A program made the position numbers and the translations under genes. A DNA stretch of 64,000 bases. Source: Sphingomonas sanguinis. Its GTDB lineage: Bacteria; Pseudomonadota; Alphaproteobacteria; Sphingomonadales; Sphingomonadaceae. Position 1 is the first letter of the stretch. The number at the start of each line of letters is the position of its first letter. The notes beneath the pieces were generated by a model. The model did no database searches, was not told the DNA's origin, and saw only the letters and a program-made list of their open reading frames with translations. Positions 1 to 8,392 of this stretch are shown here, piece by piece. Location of the stretch: assembly GCF_019297835.1 (NCBI RefSeq), contig NZ_CP079203.1, forward strand, positions 3,724,001-3,788,000, in the 5' to 3' direction.

Positions 1-2
1 AG

Positions 3-842
3 GCGGGTGTGGCGATCACCGAATTGTCGACCCATTTGCAGGGGCAACTGGTCGCGGTCCACCCGGCCTATGACGCCGCCTTTGATGGCTTCGCGCCGGA
101 GGCCGTCCGGGGCAAGCCGGCCGAGCGGCAGCTATGGGCGGTCCAGCAACTCCGTTACGCCGCCAAGGCCAGTCGTCGGCTGGGCTTGAGTGCGCACGCG
201 ACCTTCTCGGGCGCGCTGCTCTGGCCCTTCGTCTATCCTTGGCCGCAGCGTCCCGGTGGGTTAGTGGCGGAAGGCTTTGCCGAGTTGGGTAAGCGGTGGC
301 GGCCGATCCTCGATGCGTTCGAGGAAGAGGGCGTCGACCTCTGCTACGAGTTGCATCCCGGCGAGGACCTGCACGACGGCACGACCTTCGAGCGATTCCT
401 GGATTCGGTCGGCGACCATAAGCGCGCCAACATCCTCTACGACCCCAGCCATTTCGTGCTGCAAGCGATGGATTATCTCCAGTTCATCGACTTCTACCAC
501 GACCGCATCCGCATGTTCCACGTCAAGGATGCCGAGTTCAATCCGACCGGTCGGGCGGGCGTCTATGGCAGCTATAGCGACTGGGTGGACCGGCCGGGGC
601 GTTTCCGTTCGCTGGGCGACGGGCAGGTCGATTTCGGCGGCATTTTCTCGAAGCTGACCCAGTACGGCTATGCCGGTTGGGCGGTGCTGGAATGGGAATG
701 CTGCCTGAAGCATCCGGAGGACGGCGCGCGCGAGGGGGCGCCCTTTATCGCCGCGCACATGATCCGCCGGGCGGAACGGGCTTTCGACGATTTCGCCGGT
801 GGCGGCGATCCGGCGGCCAATCGGCGCTGGCTGGGACTTTAA
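3..842 (+). CDS. Sugar phosphate isomerase/epimerase-like TIM-barrel protein, 5' end cut by the window
   Basis: The reading frame is open from the first bases, so the start lies outside the window; 279 residues are visible of an expected 330-360. The fold looks like the xylose-isomerase-like TIM barrel (AP endonuclease 2 / IolE / hydroxypyruvate isomerase superfamily). Candidate metal-binding and catalytic positions are the Glu in CYELHPGED, the Asp and His in LYDPSHF, the His in MFHVKDAEF and the Glu in VLEWECC. No signal peptide can be judged. It leads a run of catabolic genes (MFS transporter 70 bases downstream, then two more TIM-barrel proteins, DUF1080 and GMC oxidoreductase). I infer that it isomerises or cleaves a sugar or keto-sugar intermediate. 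Substrate unknown; family assignment is firm. Confidence 0.9.
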   Translation, partial: AGVAITELSTHLQGQLVAVHPAYDAAFDGFAPEAVRGKPAERQLWAVQQLRYAAKASRRLGLSAHATFSGALLWPFVYPWPQRPGGLVAEGFAELGKRWRPILDAFEEEGVDLCYELHPGEDLHDGTTFERFLDSVGDHKRANILYDPSHFVLQAMDYLQFIDFYHDRIRMFHVKDAEFNPTGRAGVYGSYSDWVDRPGRFRSLGDGQVDFGGIFSKLTQYGYAGWAVLEWECCLKHPEDGAREGAPFIAAHMIRRAERAFDDFAGGGDPAANRRWLGL

Positions 843-911
843 CGATTGCAAGGACTTGACCATCCGCCCCGGAAGGTAAAGTCTGACAAAAAACATAAGC
901 GGGAGAGGGGC

Positions 912-2216
912 ATGGAAGCGATACCGGACAATCGGTCGCGTCTGTTCTGGCTGAGCGTGCTGGCGCTGTTCACGGCGGCGGCGAGCGCGGCGTTGCGGGC
1001 GGCGGTGGCGAGCAGCCTGAAGGCGCAGTGGATCGATCCCATCGCGCCGGTGCAGGCGGGCGAACTGATCGGCTCTGCCCTGGGATCGGCATTCCTCGGC
1101 TTTGCCGGGACCCTGTTCGTGGCAAGCGCGCTGCTCGACCGGATCGGTGCGCGACAGATGCTGATCGGCTGCGGATTGTGTTTCCTGGTCGGCACCACCG
1201 CAATCATCGGCGCGGGTCATGTCGCGACCGGCATGGGCGTCTATCACATCGTCTGGGGCGGGATGCTGCTCAGCGGCATCGGCTGGGGGCTGGCCGAGGC
1301 GTCGATCAACCCGCTGACCGCGCGGCTCTACCCGGAAGACACCACGCACCGGCTGAACGTGCTGCACGCCTGGTATCCCGGCGGGCTGATCGTCGGCGGC
1401 TTGGCGGGCGTGTTGCTGGCGGAAATCCTGTCGTGGCAGGCGATCATGGCGCTGGTGCTGATCCCCGCGCTCGGCGTGCTGGTGATGGCGGCGACCACGC
1501 ATTTCCCGCCGGTCCCACGCGAAGTGCGCGACGTCGGCTTCGGTGGTATGATCGGGGAGGTATTCAAGCGGCCGAGCTTCTTCGTCTGGTTCGCCGCCAT
1601 GTTCCTGACCGCTGCGTCCGAACTGGCGCCGGGCCAGTGGCTCGACGTGGCGCTCAGCAGCCGGGTCGGCATGCGCGGCATCCTGCTGCTCGTCTATGTC
1701 AGCGCGCTGATGTTCGTGTTCCGCCACTTTGCTGGGCGGATCGCGGGGCGGCTGTCCAATCCGGGGCTGCTCTGGGTGTCGAGCCTGATGGCGGGCATCG
1801 GCCTGTTCCTGCTGTCGCGCGCCGAGTCGCCGGTGGCGGCGATCCTGGCCTCGACCGTGTGGGGGCTGGGCGTCTGCGCGATGTGGCCGACCATGCTGGC
1901 TTCGGTCGCCGAACGCTATCCACGCGGCGGGGCCTGGGCGCTGGGGCTGGTCGGATCGGCGGGAGCGCTGTCCAGCTTCTTCGTCCTGCCACGCTTGGGC
2001 GCGATGTTCGACGCCGCCAAGGTCGAGCTGGCCGGTGGCCCGGAAGCGTTCAAGCGACTGACCGGCGAAGCGCTGCGCCAGGTCGAGGATGCGGCGGCGT
2101 CGCAGTCCTTTGCGCGGCTCGCCATCGTGCCGGTGATCCTGTTGTTCGTCTTCGGCGGCATCTGGCTGGCCGAGCGCCGCCGTCCCCGTCGCCCCGTTGC
2201 GGAGAGTGTCGCATGA
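912..2216 (+). CDS. MFS transporter
   Basis: A 434-residue integral membrane protein with about twelve hydrophobic segments, the length usual for the major facilitator superfamily. The ATG at 912 is chosen because GGGAGAGGGG lies just upstream and the first transmembrane segment begins about residue 10; an ATG-like codon at 846 in the same frame would add 22 charged residues and has no good ribosome site. The stop overlaps the next ATG by four bases (ATGA at 2213), so it is translated with its neighbours. In context it probably imports the sugar, glycoside or oxidised product handled by the downstream enzymes. No substrate can be read from the sequence. The family call is strong, the substrate is inference. 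Confidence 0.92.
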   Translation: MEAIPDNRSRLFWLSVLALFTAAASAALRAAVASSLKAQWIDPIAPVQAGELIGSALGSAFLGFAGTLFVASALLDRIGARQMLIGCGLCFLVGTTAIIGAGHVATGMGVYHIVWGGMLLSGIGWGLAEASINPLTARLYPEDTTHRLNVLHAWYPGGLIVGGLAGVLLAEILSWQAIMALVLIPALGVLVMAATTHFPPVPREVRDVGFGGMIGEVFKRPSFFVWFAAMFLTAASELAPGQWLDVALSSRVGMRGILLLVYVSALMFVFRHFAGRIAGRLSNPGLLWVSSLMAGIGLFLLSRAESPVAAILASTVWGLGVCAMWPTMLASVAERYPRGGAWALGLVGSAGALSSFFVLPRLGAMFDAAKVELAGGPEAFKRLTGEALRQVEDAAASQSFARLAIVPVILLFVFGGIWLAERRRPRRPVAESVA

Positions 2217-3133
2217 GCTGGTCGCGTCGCACCGTCATGGGCGGCCTAGCCGCCACCGTGCCCGCCGCCGCGCTGGCGGGGCAGAAGGCGGCCCGGTCGT
2301 CCAACGCCGCGCGCTTCGCCCTGGGCTTCGCACCGCATCTGGGCAGCTTCGCCAGCCGGGGCGACAGCTCGGTCGAGCAGATCGCCTATGCCGCCGACCA
2401 GGGTTTCTGGGCATGGGAGGATAATGAATATCGCCTCCGTCCCGTCGCCGAACAGGAGGCGATCGCCAAGGCGCTGCGCGACCGTAGGATGACGATGGGC
2501 GTGTTCGTTGCGTCCATGCCCAAATGGTCCGAATCGCGCCCCTTGCTGGGTGGTGACGACGAGGCCGAGCGACAGGCTTTCCTGGCCGATGTGACCAGCG
2601 CGGTCGATGTCGCCAAGCGGGTCGGCGCGACGCGGATGACCGTCGTCACCGGCTTCATGGACAAGCGTCTGCACCCGGCGATCCAGATGGGCCGGATCAT
2701 CGACGTGATGCGCCGGGCGGGCGATATCGTCGCGCCGCACGGGATGGCGCTGGTGATGGAACCGCTCAACACACGGACCAACCATCCGGGCGTCTTCATG
2801 CAGTCGATCGCGGAAGGCTATGCGGTCGCGCGCGGGGCGAATAGTCCCGGCGTGAAGGTGCTTGCCGACCTCTATCATGAGCAGATCCAGTCGGGGAATC
2901 TGATCCCGACGATGAAGCTGTGCTGGGACGAGATCGGCTATATCCAGTTCGGCGACAATCCCGGCCGCAACGAGCCCGGCAGCGGCGAGATCAACTATGC
3001 CAATGTCTGCCGCTTCCTCAAGGCACAGGGCTATGCCGGGGTGATCGGCATGGAGCATGGCAATTCGGTCAAGGGCCGCGCCGGCGAAGACAGGCTGATC
3101 GCCGCCTATCGCGCGATCGATCCGAGAACATGA
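2213..3133 (+). CDS. Exported sugar isomerase/epimerase (hydroxypyruvate isomerase-like TIM barrel) with Tat-type signal
   Basis: 306 residues. The N-terminus SWSRRTVMGGLAAT followed by an Ala-rich stretch is a twin-arginine-like signal, so the enzyme probably acts in the periplasm. The rest is the xylose-isomerase-like TIM barrel. Typical acidic and His ligands appear in VMEPLNTR, LADLYHEQ, YIQFGDNPGRNEPG and GVIGMEHG; the order Glu, Asp-x-x-His, His/Asp, Glu is that of hydroxypyruvate isomerase relatives. It overlaps the MFS gene by four bases and is followed after 11 bases by the DUF1080 gene. In related loci such proteins act on 3-keto-sugar or enediol intermediates; here that is inferred from neighbours. 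True hydroxypyruvate isomerase activity is less likely for an exported protein. Confidence 0.9.
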   Translation: MSWSRRTVMGGLAATVPAAALAGQKAARSSNAARFALGFAPHLGSFASRGDSSVEQIAYAADQGFWAWEDNEYRLRPVAEQEAIAKALRDRRMTMGVFVASMPKWSESRPLLGGDDEAERQAFLADVTSAVDVAKRVGATRMTVVTGFMDKRLHPAIQMGRIIDVMRRAGDIVAPHGMALVMEPLNTRTNHPGVFMQSIAEGYAVARGANSPGVKVLADLYHEQIQSGNLIPTMKLCWDEIGYIQFGDNPGRNEPGSGEINYANVCRFLKAQGYAGVIGMEHGNSVKGRAGEDRLIAAYRAIDPRT

Positions 3134-3144
3134 GGAGGGGAGCG

Positions 3145-3960
3145 ATGCGGATGATACCGTTGATCGCATTGGCCGTGGCGAGCGGTGCCATGGCGCAAGA
3201 CAAGCCGGGCCTGGGTTTTCGCGATACGCCGATGCTGCCGGGTGGGAAATGGCATGTCCATGATCCTGACCGGCCCGCGCCCAAGGTCGTCACCCCCGCC
3301 GCGCAACCCGGCGGTGCACCATCCGATGCGGTGGTGCTGTTCGACGGACGCTCAATGGAGGCCTGGACGCCCAGCGGCAAGCCGTGGCTGCTCCAGAACG
3401 GCGTGATGACCGTGCCCCCGCGCGACGGCAAGGCCGAGAGCGTGCTGGTCAGCAAGCAGAGCTTCGGCGACGTGCAGCTTCACCTCGAATTCCGCTCGCC
3501 CAACCCGCCGCAGAAAGCGTCGCAGGACCGGGGCAATAGCGGCATCTGGTTCATGCAGCGCTATGAGGTGCAGATCCTCGACGGGTATGACAACCCGACC
3601 TATGCCGATGGCCAGGTCGGTGCGGTCTATGCCTGGAAGCCGCCGTTGGTGAATGCGGCGCGCAAGCCCGGCGAATGGCAGAGCTATGACATCGTCTTCG
3701 AGCGGCCGCGCTTTGCGGCGGACGGCAAGCTGCTGCGCCCCGCCTATGTCACCGCGCTGCTGAACGGCGTGGTCGTGCAGAATCATCAGGCGATGCTGGG
3801 CACCACCATCTGGCGGCAGGTCGAGAAATATCAGGCGCATGGCGATGCCGCGCCGATCCAGCTTCAGGATCACGACTCGCCCGTCTCGTTCCGCAATATC
3901 TGGGTCCGCCCGCTGCCGCCCGAGGCGATCGCGCAGGACCTGCCGGAGGATGCCCGATGA
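3145..3960 (+). CDS. DUF1080 (3-keto-disaccharide hydrolase-type) exported protein
   Basis: 271 residues. The start at 3145 has AGGAGGGG at 3133-3140 just upstream. Residues 1-17 form a secretory signal ending AMAQ. The remainder is a single DUF1080 lectin-like beta-sandwich, recognised by VVLFDGRSMEAW, the GNSGIWFMQRYEVQILD core and the final SFRNIWVRPL. Members of this family (3-keto-disaccharide hydrolase, Pfam PF06439) cleave glycosides after C3 oxidation in pathways described for gut Bacteroides and sugar-oxidising bacteria. The stop overlaps the start of the GMC small subunit (ATGA, 3957). Placement beside a GMC oxidase pair and TIM-barrel isomerases supports a role in breaking oxidised glycosides in the periplasm. 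Exact substrate unknown. Confidence 0.92.
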   Translation: MRMIPLIALAVASGAMAQDKPGLGFRDTPMLPGGKWHVHDPDRPAPKVVTPAAQPGGAPSDAVVLFDGRSMEAWTPSGKPWLLQNGVMTVPPRDGKAESVLVSKQSFGDVQLHLEFRSPNPPQKASQDRGNSGIWFMQRYEVQILDGYDNPTYADGQVGAVYAWKPPLVNAARKPGEWQSYDIVFERPRFAADGKLLRPAYVTALLNGVVVQNHQAMLGTTIWRQVEKYQAHGDAAPIQLQDHDSPVSFRNIWVRPLPPEAIAQDLPEDAR

Positions 3961-4541
3961 CCCCCCATATCGACCGCAGACATGCCCTGGCGGGGATCAC
4001 CGCCATGTTCGGCTCCGCGCTCTTCGCCCCTATCGCGCGGGCGGCGGGCGCGGTGGAGCAGGCGCGCGGCACCATCCCCGTCATTTCCGACGGGCCGCCC
4101 AGCGTCGCGGTCTTCACCCCCGTCCAGCGCGCGACGATGACCGCGCTGGCGGAGCGCGTCCTGCCCACCACTGACACGCCCGGCGCGATCGCGGCTGGGG
4201 TGCCGGCGTTCATCGAAAAGATGCTGGCCGACTGGTCGCTGCCCGCCGACCGGGTGCCGATCATAGCCGGGTTGAACGCGATCGAGGCGCGCAGCCAGAG
4301 CGTCAACAAGCTGGCCGCCGCCAAGGCGAGCCCCGCGCAACAGGACACGTTGCTGACCGAGGCGATGGAGGGCGTGCTGCCGGAGGGGCGGGCGTTCTTC
4401 GAGCCGTTCCGGCAACTCGTCATCACCGGCTATTACACGTCGGAGATCGGCATCACGCAGGAACGAGAATATCTGCCGGTGCCCGGCGAATATGACGGCG
4501 CCTATCCCTATTCCAAGGTCAACAAGGTGTATTCGGCATGA
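3957..4541 (+). CDS. Gluconate 2-dehydrogenase subunit 3-family protein (small subunit of the GMC dehydrogenase)
   Basis: 194 residues. The N-terminus HIDRRHALAGITAMFG followed by a hydrophobic run ending ARAAG is a Tat-like signal. The body matches the Gluconate_2-dh3 family (PF13618): FTPVQRATMTALAERVLP, TPGAIAAGVPAFIE, and a C-terminal aromatic stretch with YYTSEIGI and YDGAYPY. These small subunits chaperone and co-export a partner GMC flavoprotein that lacks its own signal. The partner encoded at 5402 indeed has no signal sequence. Four-base overlaps on both sides place it in the same transcript. A cytochrome c subunit, often the third component of such dehydrogenases, is not present in this window. 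Confidence 0.93.
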   Translation: MTPHIDRRHALAGITAMFGSALFAPIARAAGAVEQARGTIPVISDGPPSVAVFTPVQRATMTALAERVLPTTDTPGAIAAGVPAFIEKMLADWSLPADRVPIIAGLNAIEARSQSVNKLAAAKASPAQQDTLLTEAMEGVLPEGRAFFEPFRQLVITGYYTSEIGITQEREYLPVPGEYDGAYPYSKVNKVYSA

Positions 4542-5371
4542 TCGATCGTCGTTCGCTGATGGGCACGGGGCTGGGGCTGGGCGCGGCCGCGCTGCTGCCG
4601 GGCATGGCGCAGGCCGCGCAGCTCGGGGCCATCGGGCTCCAGCTCTATACGATCCGCGAGTTGTTCGCGGCCGATCCGGTCAAGACTTTGGAGGCGGTGG
4701 CCAGGATCGGCTATCGCGAGGTCGAATATGGCGGCGGCGGCTATGACGCGATGGATCATGCCATGCTCCGCCGCACGCAGGACCGGCTGGGCCTGAAAGC
4801 GCCGTCGATCCATGTCCCTTACGACTCGCTGCTCGGCAAGTTTGACGCATGCGTGACCATGGCGAAGACCTTGGGCGCGGATACCATCGTGCTGCCCTAT
4901 ATGACCGACGAGCATCGGACCGAGGCGGGCTGGAACGCGGCTTTGCCCAACATCAACCGCTTTGCCGCGCAGTTGAAGAAGGCGGGTCTGGGCTTTGCCT
5001 ATCACAATCACGACTTTGAGTTCACCAACAAGCCCGGCGGCATCAGCCTGTACGACCGGCTGCTCAAGGGCACCGATCCGGCGCTCGTGAAGCTGGAGAT
5101 CGACCTCTATTGGGCGATCCATGCGGGCGAGGATGCGGCGGCGCTGATCCGGCGGCTGGCGGGGCGCATCTATGCCTATCACGTCAAGGATGCGCGTGCC
5201 GATGGCAGCATGACGGCGGTCGGCGCGGGGCAAATCGACTTCGCCGCGCTCTTCAAGCTCAACCGGCTGGCGGGCGTGAAGCATTTCTATGTCGAGAATG
5301 ATCAGGCGCCCGCGCCTTATCTGCCCGATATCACGACCAGCTACCGGACGCTGCGAGCGCTTCGATTCTAA
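4538..5371 (+). CDS. Exported sugar phosphate isomerase/epimerase-like TIM-barrel protein
   Basis: 277 residues with a signal starting IDRRSLMGTGLGLG and ending AQAAQ, again Tat-like. The mature part is a second complete xylose-isomerase-like TIM barrel: IGLQLYTIRE at the first strand, YHNHDFEF and LEIDLYWAIHAGED for central ligands, YHVKDARADG and FYVENDQAP for the last His and Glu. This is the form common beside GMC oxidoreductases in sphingomonads and Bacteroidetes. It overlaps the small subunit gene by four bases and precedes the GMC gene by 30 bases. I infer a role on the oxidised sugar, such as isomerisation or elimination of a 3-keto sugar. It differs clearly from the 2213 protein, so the two are not recent duplicates. 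Confidence 0.92.
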   Translation: MIDRRSLMGTGLGLGAAALLPGMAQAAQLGAIGLQLYTIRELFAADPVKTLEAVARIGYREVEYGGGGYDAMDHAMLRRTQDRLGLKAPSIHVPYDSLLGKFDACVTMAKTLGADTIVLPYMTDEHRTEAGWNAALPNINRFAAQLKKAGLGFAYHNHDFEFTNKPGGISLYDRLLKGTDPALVKLEIDLYWAIHAGEDAAALIRRLAGRIYAYHVKDARADGSMTAVGAGQIDFAALFKLNRLAGVKHFYVENDQAPAPYLPDITTSYRTLRALRF

Positions 5372-5401
5372 AACGATAAGACAGATATAGGGAGGACAGC
5401 C

Positions 5402-7084
5402 ATGGCGGCGACGAACCGTTTCGACGCGATCGTGATCGGGTCGGGCATCAGCGGCGGGTTCGCCGCCAAGGAACTGACCGAAAAGGGCCTGCGCGTCCTG
5501 ATGCTCGATCGGGGCGTCATGGTCGAGCATGGCGAGGGTTATCCGTATGACGGCAAGCCCGCCTTCGAGGTGCCGGCGCGCAACATCATGCCCAAGCCGT
5601 TGCTGGACAGCGATTATTTCATCGCCAAGCAGGGCTATGTCGCCCCCAGCAATCAGAAATTCTACAATGACGACCGGCTGAACCCCTATGCCTATGACGA
5701 GGGGAGCAAATTCTACTGGATCCGGCCGGGCGCGGTCGGCGGCAAGTCGCTGATCTGGGGCCGCTGGTCCTTCCGCTGGAGCGCCGACGATTTCGAGGCC
5801 AACAAGCGCGAGGGCATCGCCGCCGACTGGCCGATCCGGTACGACGATGTCGCGCCCTGGTATTCCTATGTCGAGAAGTACATCGGCGTGTCGGGTTCGC
5901 GCGAGAATTTGCCTTACCTGCCGGATAGCGAATTCCAGCCGCCGATGCCGATGAACGTCGCGGAAAAGTGGCTGAAGGAACGGCTGGAAAGCCAGTTTCC
6001 GGGGCGCAAGCTGATCCACACCCGCCTGTCCAACATGACCGAGGACAAGCCCGACCAGAACCGCACCAAATGCCAGTTCCGCAACCAGTGCGGCAATGGC
6101 TGCTCGTTCGGCGCCTATTTCTCGACCCAGGCGGTGACGCTGCCCGCCGCGCGCGCGACCGGGCGGTTGACGCTTCAGTCGGACGCGGTGGTGACGGGGA
6201 TCGATTATGATCCGGCGAAGAAGAAGGTCACCGGCGTCCGCTATGTCGATGCCAAGACCGGGCAAGCGCAGACGGTTGCCGCGAACCTGGTCTTCGTCTG
6301 CGCCTCGGCGATGGGGTCGGTGCAGATCCTGATGAACTCGCGCGCGCCGGGTTCGGAGCGGAGCCATTTCGACAGCAGCGGGACGCTGGGCCGCTATGTG
6401 ATGGACCATATCTTCCGTGTCGGCGTGTCGGGCGAAATTCCCGGCATGGACGACCTGATCGAATATGGCCGTCGTCCGGGCGGCGTGTACGTGCCGCGCT
6501 TCCGCAACTTGAAGGGTGATGAGGGGCTCGGCTTTCGGCGTGGCTATGGCTATCAGGGTTCGGCCTATCGCAACGCGGCCAAGCCGGTTGGCTTCGGGGC
6601 GGAGATGAAGCATGGCATGCGCCGCTATGGCCCGTGGCAGTTCAGCATGGGCGCGTTCGGTGAATGCCTGCCCTATGAGGATAATCGCGTGTCGCTGCAT
6701 TCCAGCAAGGTCGATCGCTTCGGCGTGCCGCTGATGAAGTTCGACGTGACCTTCCGCGACAATGAGTTGAAGATGATGGCCGACGCCCGGCGCGAGGGCG
6801 AGGCGATGCTGCGCGCGGCGGGCCTGAAGAACGTCACCAGCGGCGAATCCGAGCATGTCCCGGGCGACGCGATCCATGAAATGGGCGGCGCGCGCATGGG
6901 CGCGGACCCGCGCCAGTCGGTACTCAACAAATGGAGCCAGGCGCATGACGCGTCGAACCTCTATGTGACGGACGGCGCGCAGATGACGTCGGTGTCGTGC
7001 GTGAACCCCTCGCTGACCTTCATGGCGCTGACCGCCCGCGCGGCGGACCATGCGGTCAAGGGGCTGAAGGCGGGGGCGGTTTGA
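5402..7084 (+). CDS. GMC-family FAD oxidoreductase (sugar/glycoside dehydrogenase large subunit)
   Basis: 560 residues, starting after GGAGGA at 5391-5396. An FAD-binding GxGxxG motif (VIGSGISGGF) lies near residue 11 and the second GMC region around residues 105-120 (RPGAVGGKSLIWGR). A Cys-rich patch (CQFRNQCGNGCSFG) sits about residue 222. The C-terminal active-site region holds HEMGGARMG and then the conserved Asn in NPSLTFMAL. Relatives include the glucoside 3-dehydrogenase and gluconate/2-keto-gluconate dehydrogenase large subunits. There is no signal peptide, consistent with co-export with the small subunit at 3957. It likely oxidises a sugar or glycoside, possibly at C3, and passes electrons to a cytochrome encoded elsewhere. 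Substrate is inferred only from context. Confidence 0.94.
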   Translation: MAATNRFDAIVIGSGISGGFAAKELTEKGLRVLMLDRGVMVEHGEGYPYDGKPAFEVPARNIMPKPLLDSDYFIAKQGYVAPSNQKFYNDDRLNPYAYDEGSKFYWIRPGAVGGKSLIWGRWSFRWSADDFEANKREGIAADWPIRYDDVAPWYSYVEKYIGVSGSRENLPYLPDSEFQPPMPMNVAEKWLKERLESQFPGRKLIHTRLSNMTEDKPDQNRTKCQFRNQCGNGCSFGAYFSTQAVTLPAARATGRLTLQSDAVVTGIDYDPAKKKVTGVRYVDAKTGQAQTVAANLVFVCASAMGSVQILMNSRAPGSERSHFDSSGTLGRYVMDHIFRVGVSGEIPGMDDLIEYGRRPGGVYVPRFRNLKGDEGLGFRRGYGYQGSAYRNAAKPVGFGAEMKHGMRRYGPWQFSMGAFGECLPYEDNRVSLHSSKVDRFGVPLMKFDVTFRDNELKMMADARREGEAMLRAAGLKNVTSGESEHVPGDAIHEMGGARMGADPRQSVLNKWSQAHDASNLYVTDGAQMTSVSCVNPSLTFMALTARAADHAVKGLKAGAV

Positions 7085-7101
7085 TCTATGGCGTGATTCT
7101 C

Positions 7102-7222
7102 ATTCCTCCCCTGCAAGGGAAGGGGGACCAGCGAAGCTGGTGGAGGGGTGTCGCCTCTATCGAGAGCGGGACATCCCTCCGTCAGGGCTTCGCCCTGCCA
7201 CCTCCCCTTGCAGGGGAGGAAT
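7102..7222. repeat. Dispersed palindromic repeat, copy 1 (about 121 bp)
   Basis: The outer arms are inverted: ATTCCTCCCCTGCAAGG at the left and CCTTGCAGGGGAGGAAT at the right. Inside are GACCAGCGAAGCTGGTGGAG and a CCGTCAGGGC block. A near-identical element lies at 50534-50653. The right arm ends six bases before the GTG start of the LacI gene, so its GGGGAGGA sequence appears to supply that gene's ribosome site. No coding content seen. Such GC-rich repeats are common between genes in sphingomonads. Confidence 0.85.
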
Positions 7223-7227
7223 AGGGA

Positions 7228-8262
7228 GTGGCTACTAACGTCGGCAAACGCCCCGAAGGCGTCACCATCCGCGCGGTTGGCGAGCGGGCGGGGGTGTCGG
7301 CGATGACCGTGTCCAACGTCATCAACGGCGCTGGCCGGGTCAGCCCGACGACGCGCGCGGCGGTGCTCGCGGCGATCGAGGCGCTGGGCTATGTCCCCAA
7401 TGTCGCGGCGCGGCGGCTGGCCAAGGCGCGGGCGACGACTTTGGGCCTGCTCTACAGCGACAAGGGGACGCCGTTCATCGACTCTGTCCTGCTCGGCGCA
7501 CTTCGGGCGAGCAATGCGCGCGGCCTGCAATTCATCGCACAAGCCGAGGAAGGCCTGACCCGCGAAGCAGCCGAAGCGGCGCTGCGCTCGCTGGTGCAGA
7601 GCGGCGCGGCGGCGGTGCTGTTGTTGCCGCCCTTTGCCGAATTGCTCAGCGGGTCGGGACTGTTCGAGGAACTGGGCGTCGCGGCGGCGGCGATCGCGAC
7701 GGGGCAGACCATGCCCGACATGGCGACCGTCCGGATCGACAATCGCGCGGCGATGGCGGCGATGACCGTGCATGTCGCGGGGCAGGGGCATCGCCGCATC
7801 GGCTTTCTGGCGGGGCCGCAGCATTTCTCCGTCGCCGATGAGCGGCTGGCGGGGTTTCGCGACGGGCTGGCCGCGAGCGGACTGGATTACGACCCGTCGC
7901 TGGTCGTGCGCGCCGGGTTCGATCCGGCGGCGGGCGCGGCGGCGGGCCGGGAGCTGCTCGACCGGCCCAACCGACCGAGCGCGATCCTGTGCAGCAGCGA
8001 CGACATGGCGGCGGGCCTGATCGGCGAGGCGTCGCGCCGGGGGCTGCGCCTTCCGGGCGATCTGGCGGTCACCGGGTTCGACGACACCGCGATCGCGGCG
8101 CGGCTCTGGCCGCCGCTGACCGTGATCCGCCAGCCGGTCGGCGACATGGCCTTCCGCGCGGTCGAGCAGGTGCTGGCGGCGCTGCGCTCGCGGGTTGCGG
8201 AGGACCGGGTGGTGGATTTCGAACTGGTGGTGCGGGAGTCGGTGGGGCTTACCACCTCATAG
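7228..8262 (+). CDS. LacI-family transcriptional regulator
   Basis: 344 residues from a GTG start at 7228, preceded by GGGGAGGAATAGGGA. Residues about 12-60 are a LacI helix-turn-helix and hinge: VTIRAVGERAGVSAMTVSNV, then ALGYVPNVAARRLA. The rest is a periplasmic-binding-protein-like effector domain: TLGLLYSD, HVAGQGHRRIGFLAG, AILCSSDDMAAG and TGFDDTAIAA are all typical. It follows the GMC gene in the same direction and probably controls the upstream operon in response to its sugar. No clear LacI operator palindrome was found near 846-912 or 5372-5401; the operon promoter is probably upstream of the window. Confidence 0.93.
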   Translation: MATNVGKRPEGVTIRAVGERAGVSAMTVSNVINGAGRVSPTTRAAVLAAIEALGYVPNVAARRLAKARATTLGLLYSDKGTPFIDSVLLGALRASNARGLQFIAQAEEGLTREAAEAALRSLVQSGAAAVLLLPPFAELLSGSGLFEELGVAAAAIATGQTMPDMATVRIDNRAAMAAMTVHVAGQGHRRIGFLAGPQHFSVADERLAGFRDGLAASGLDYDPSLVVRAGFDPAAGAAAGRELLDRPNRPSAILCSSDDMAAGLIGEASRRGLRLPGDLAVTGFDDTAIAARLWPPLTVIRQPVGDMAFRAVEQVLAALRSRVAEDRVVDFELVVRESVGLTTS

Positions 8263-8271
8263 CCCGTCCCG

Positions 8272-8360
8272 CCGTTCGCACTGAGCGAAGTCGAAGTGCA
8301 TGCCCCGGACCTCGCGGTGAGGGAGTCCCTTGGCCTTCGACTTCGCTCAGGCTGAACGGG
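8272..8360. repeat. Dispersed palindromic repeat type 2, copy 1 (89 bp)
   Basis: Inverted arms CCGTTCGCACTGAGCGAAGT at the left and ACTTCGCTCAGGCTGAACGG at the right, with GTCGAAG/CTTCGAC extending the stem. A second copy of the same length is at 17209-17297. Both lie downstream of a gene end, in convergent or tail-to-tail spacers, and may act as transcription terminators or mRNA stabilisers. No coding content. Confidence 0.85.
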
Positions 8361-8392
8361 GGAGGGGGGATGGCCTCCGTTTTACCAACCCC

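Noticed and set aside
4508..7051. An 847-codon open frame on the minus strand opposite the GMC gene
   Set aside because: It is the mirror of a well-supported gene in GC-rich DNA, has no recognisable domain and no ribosome site.
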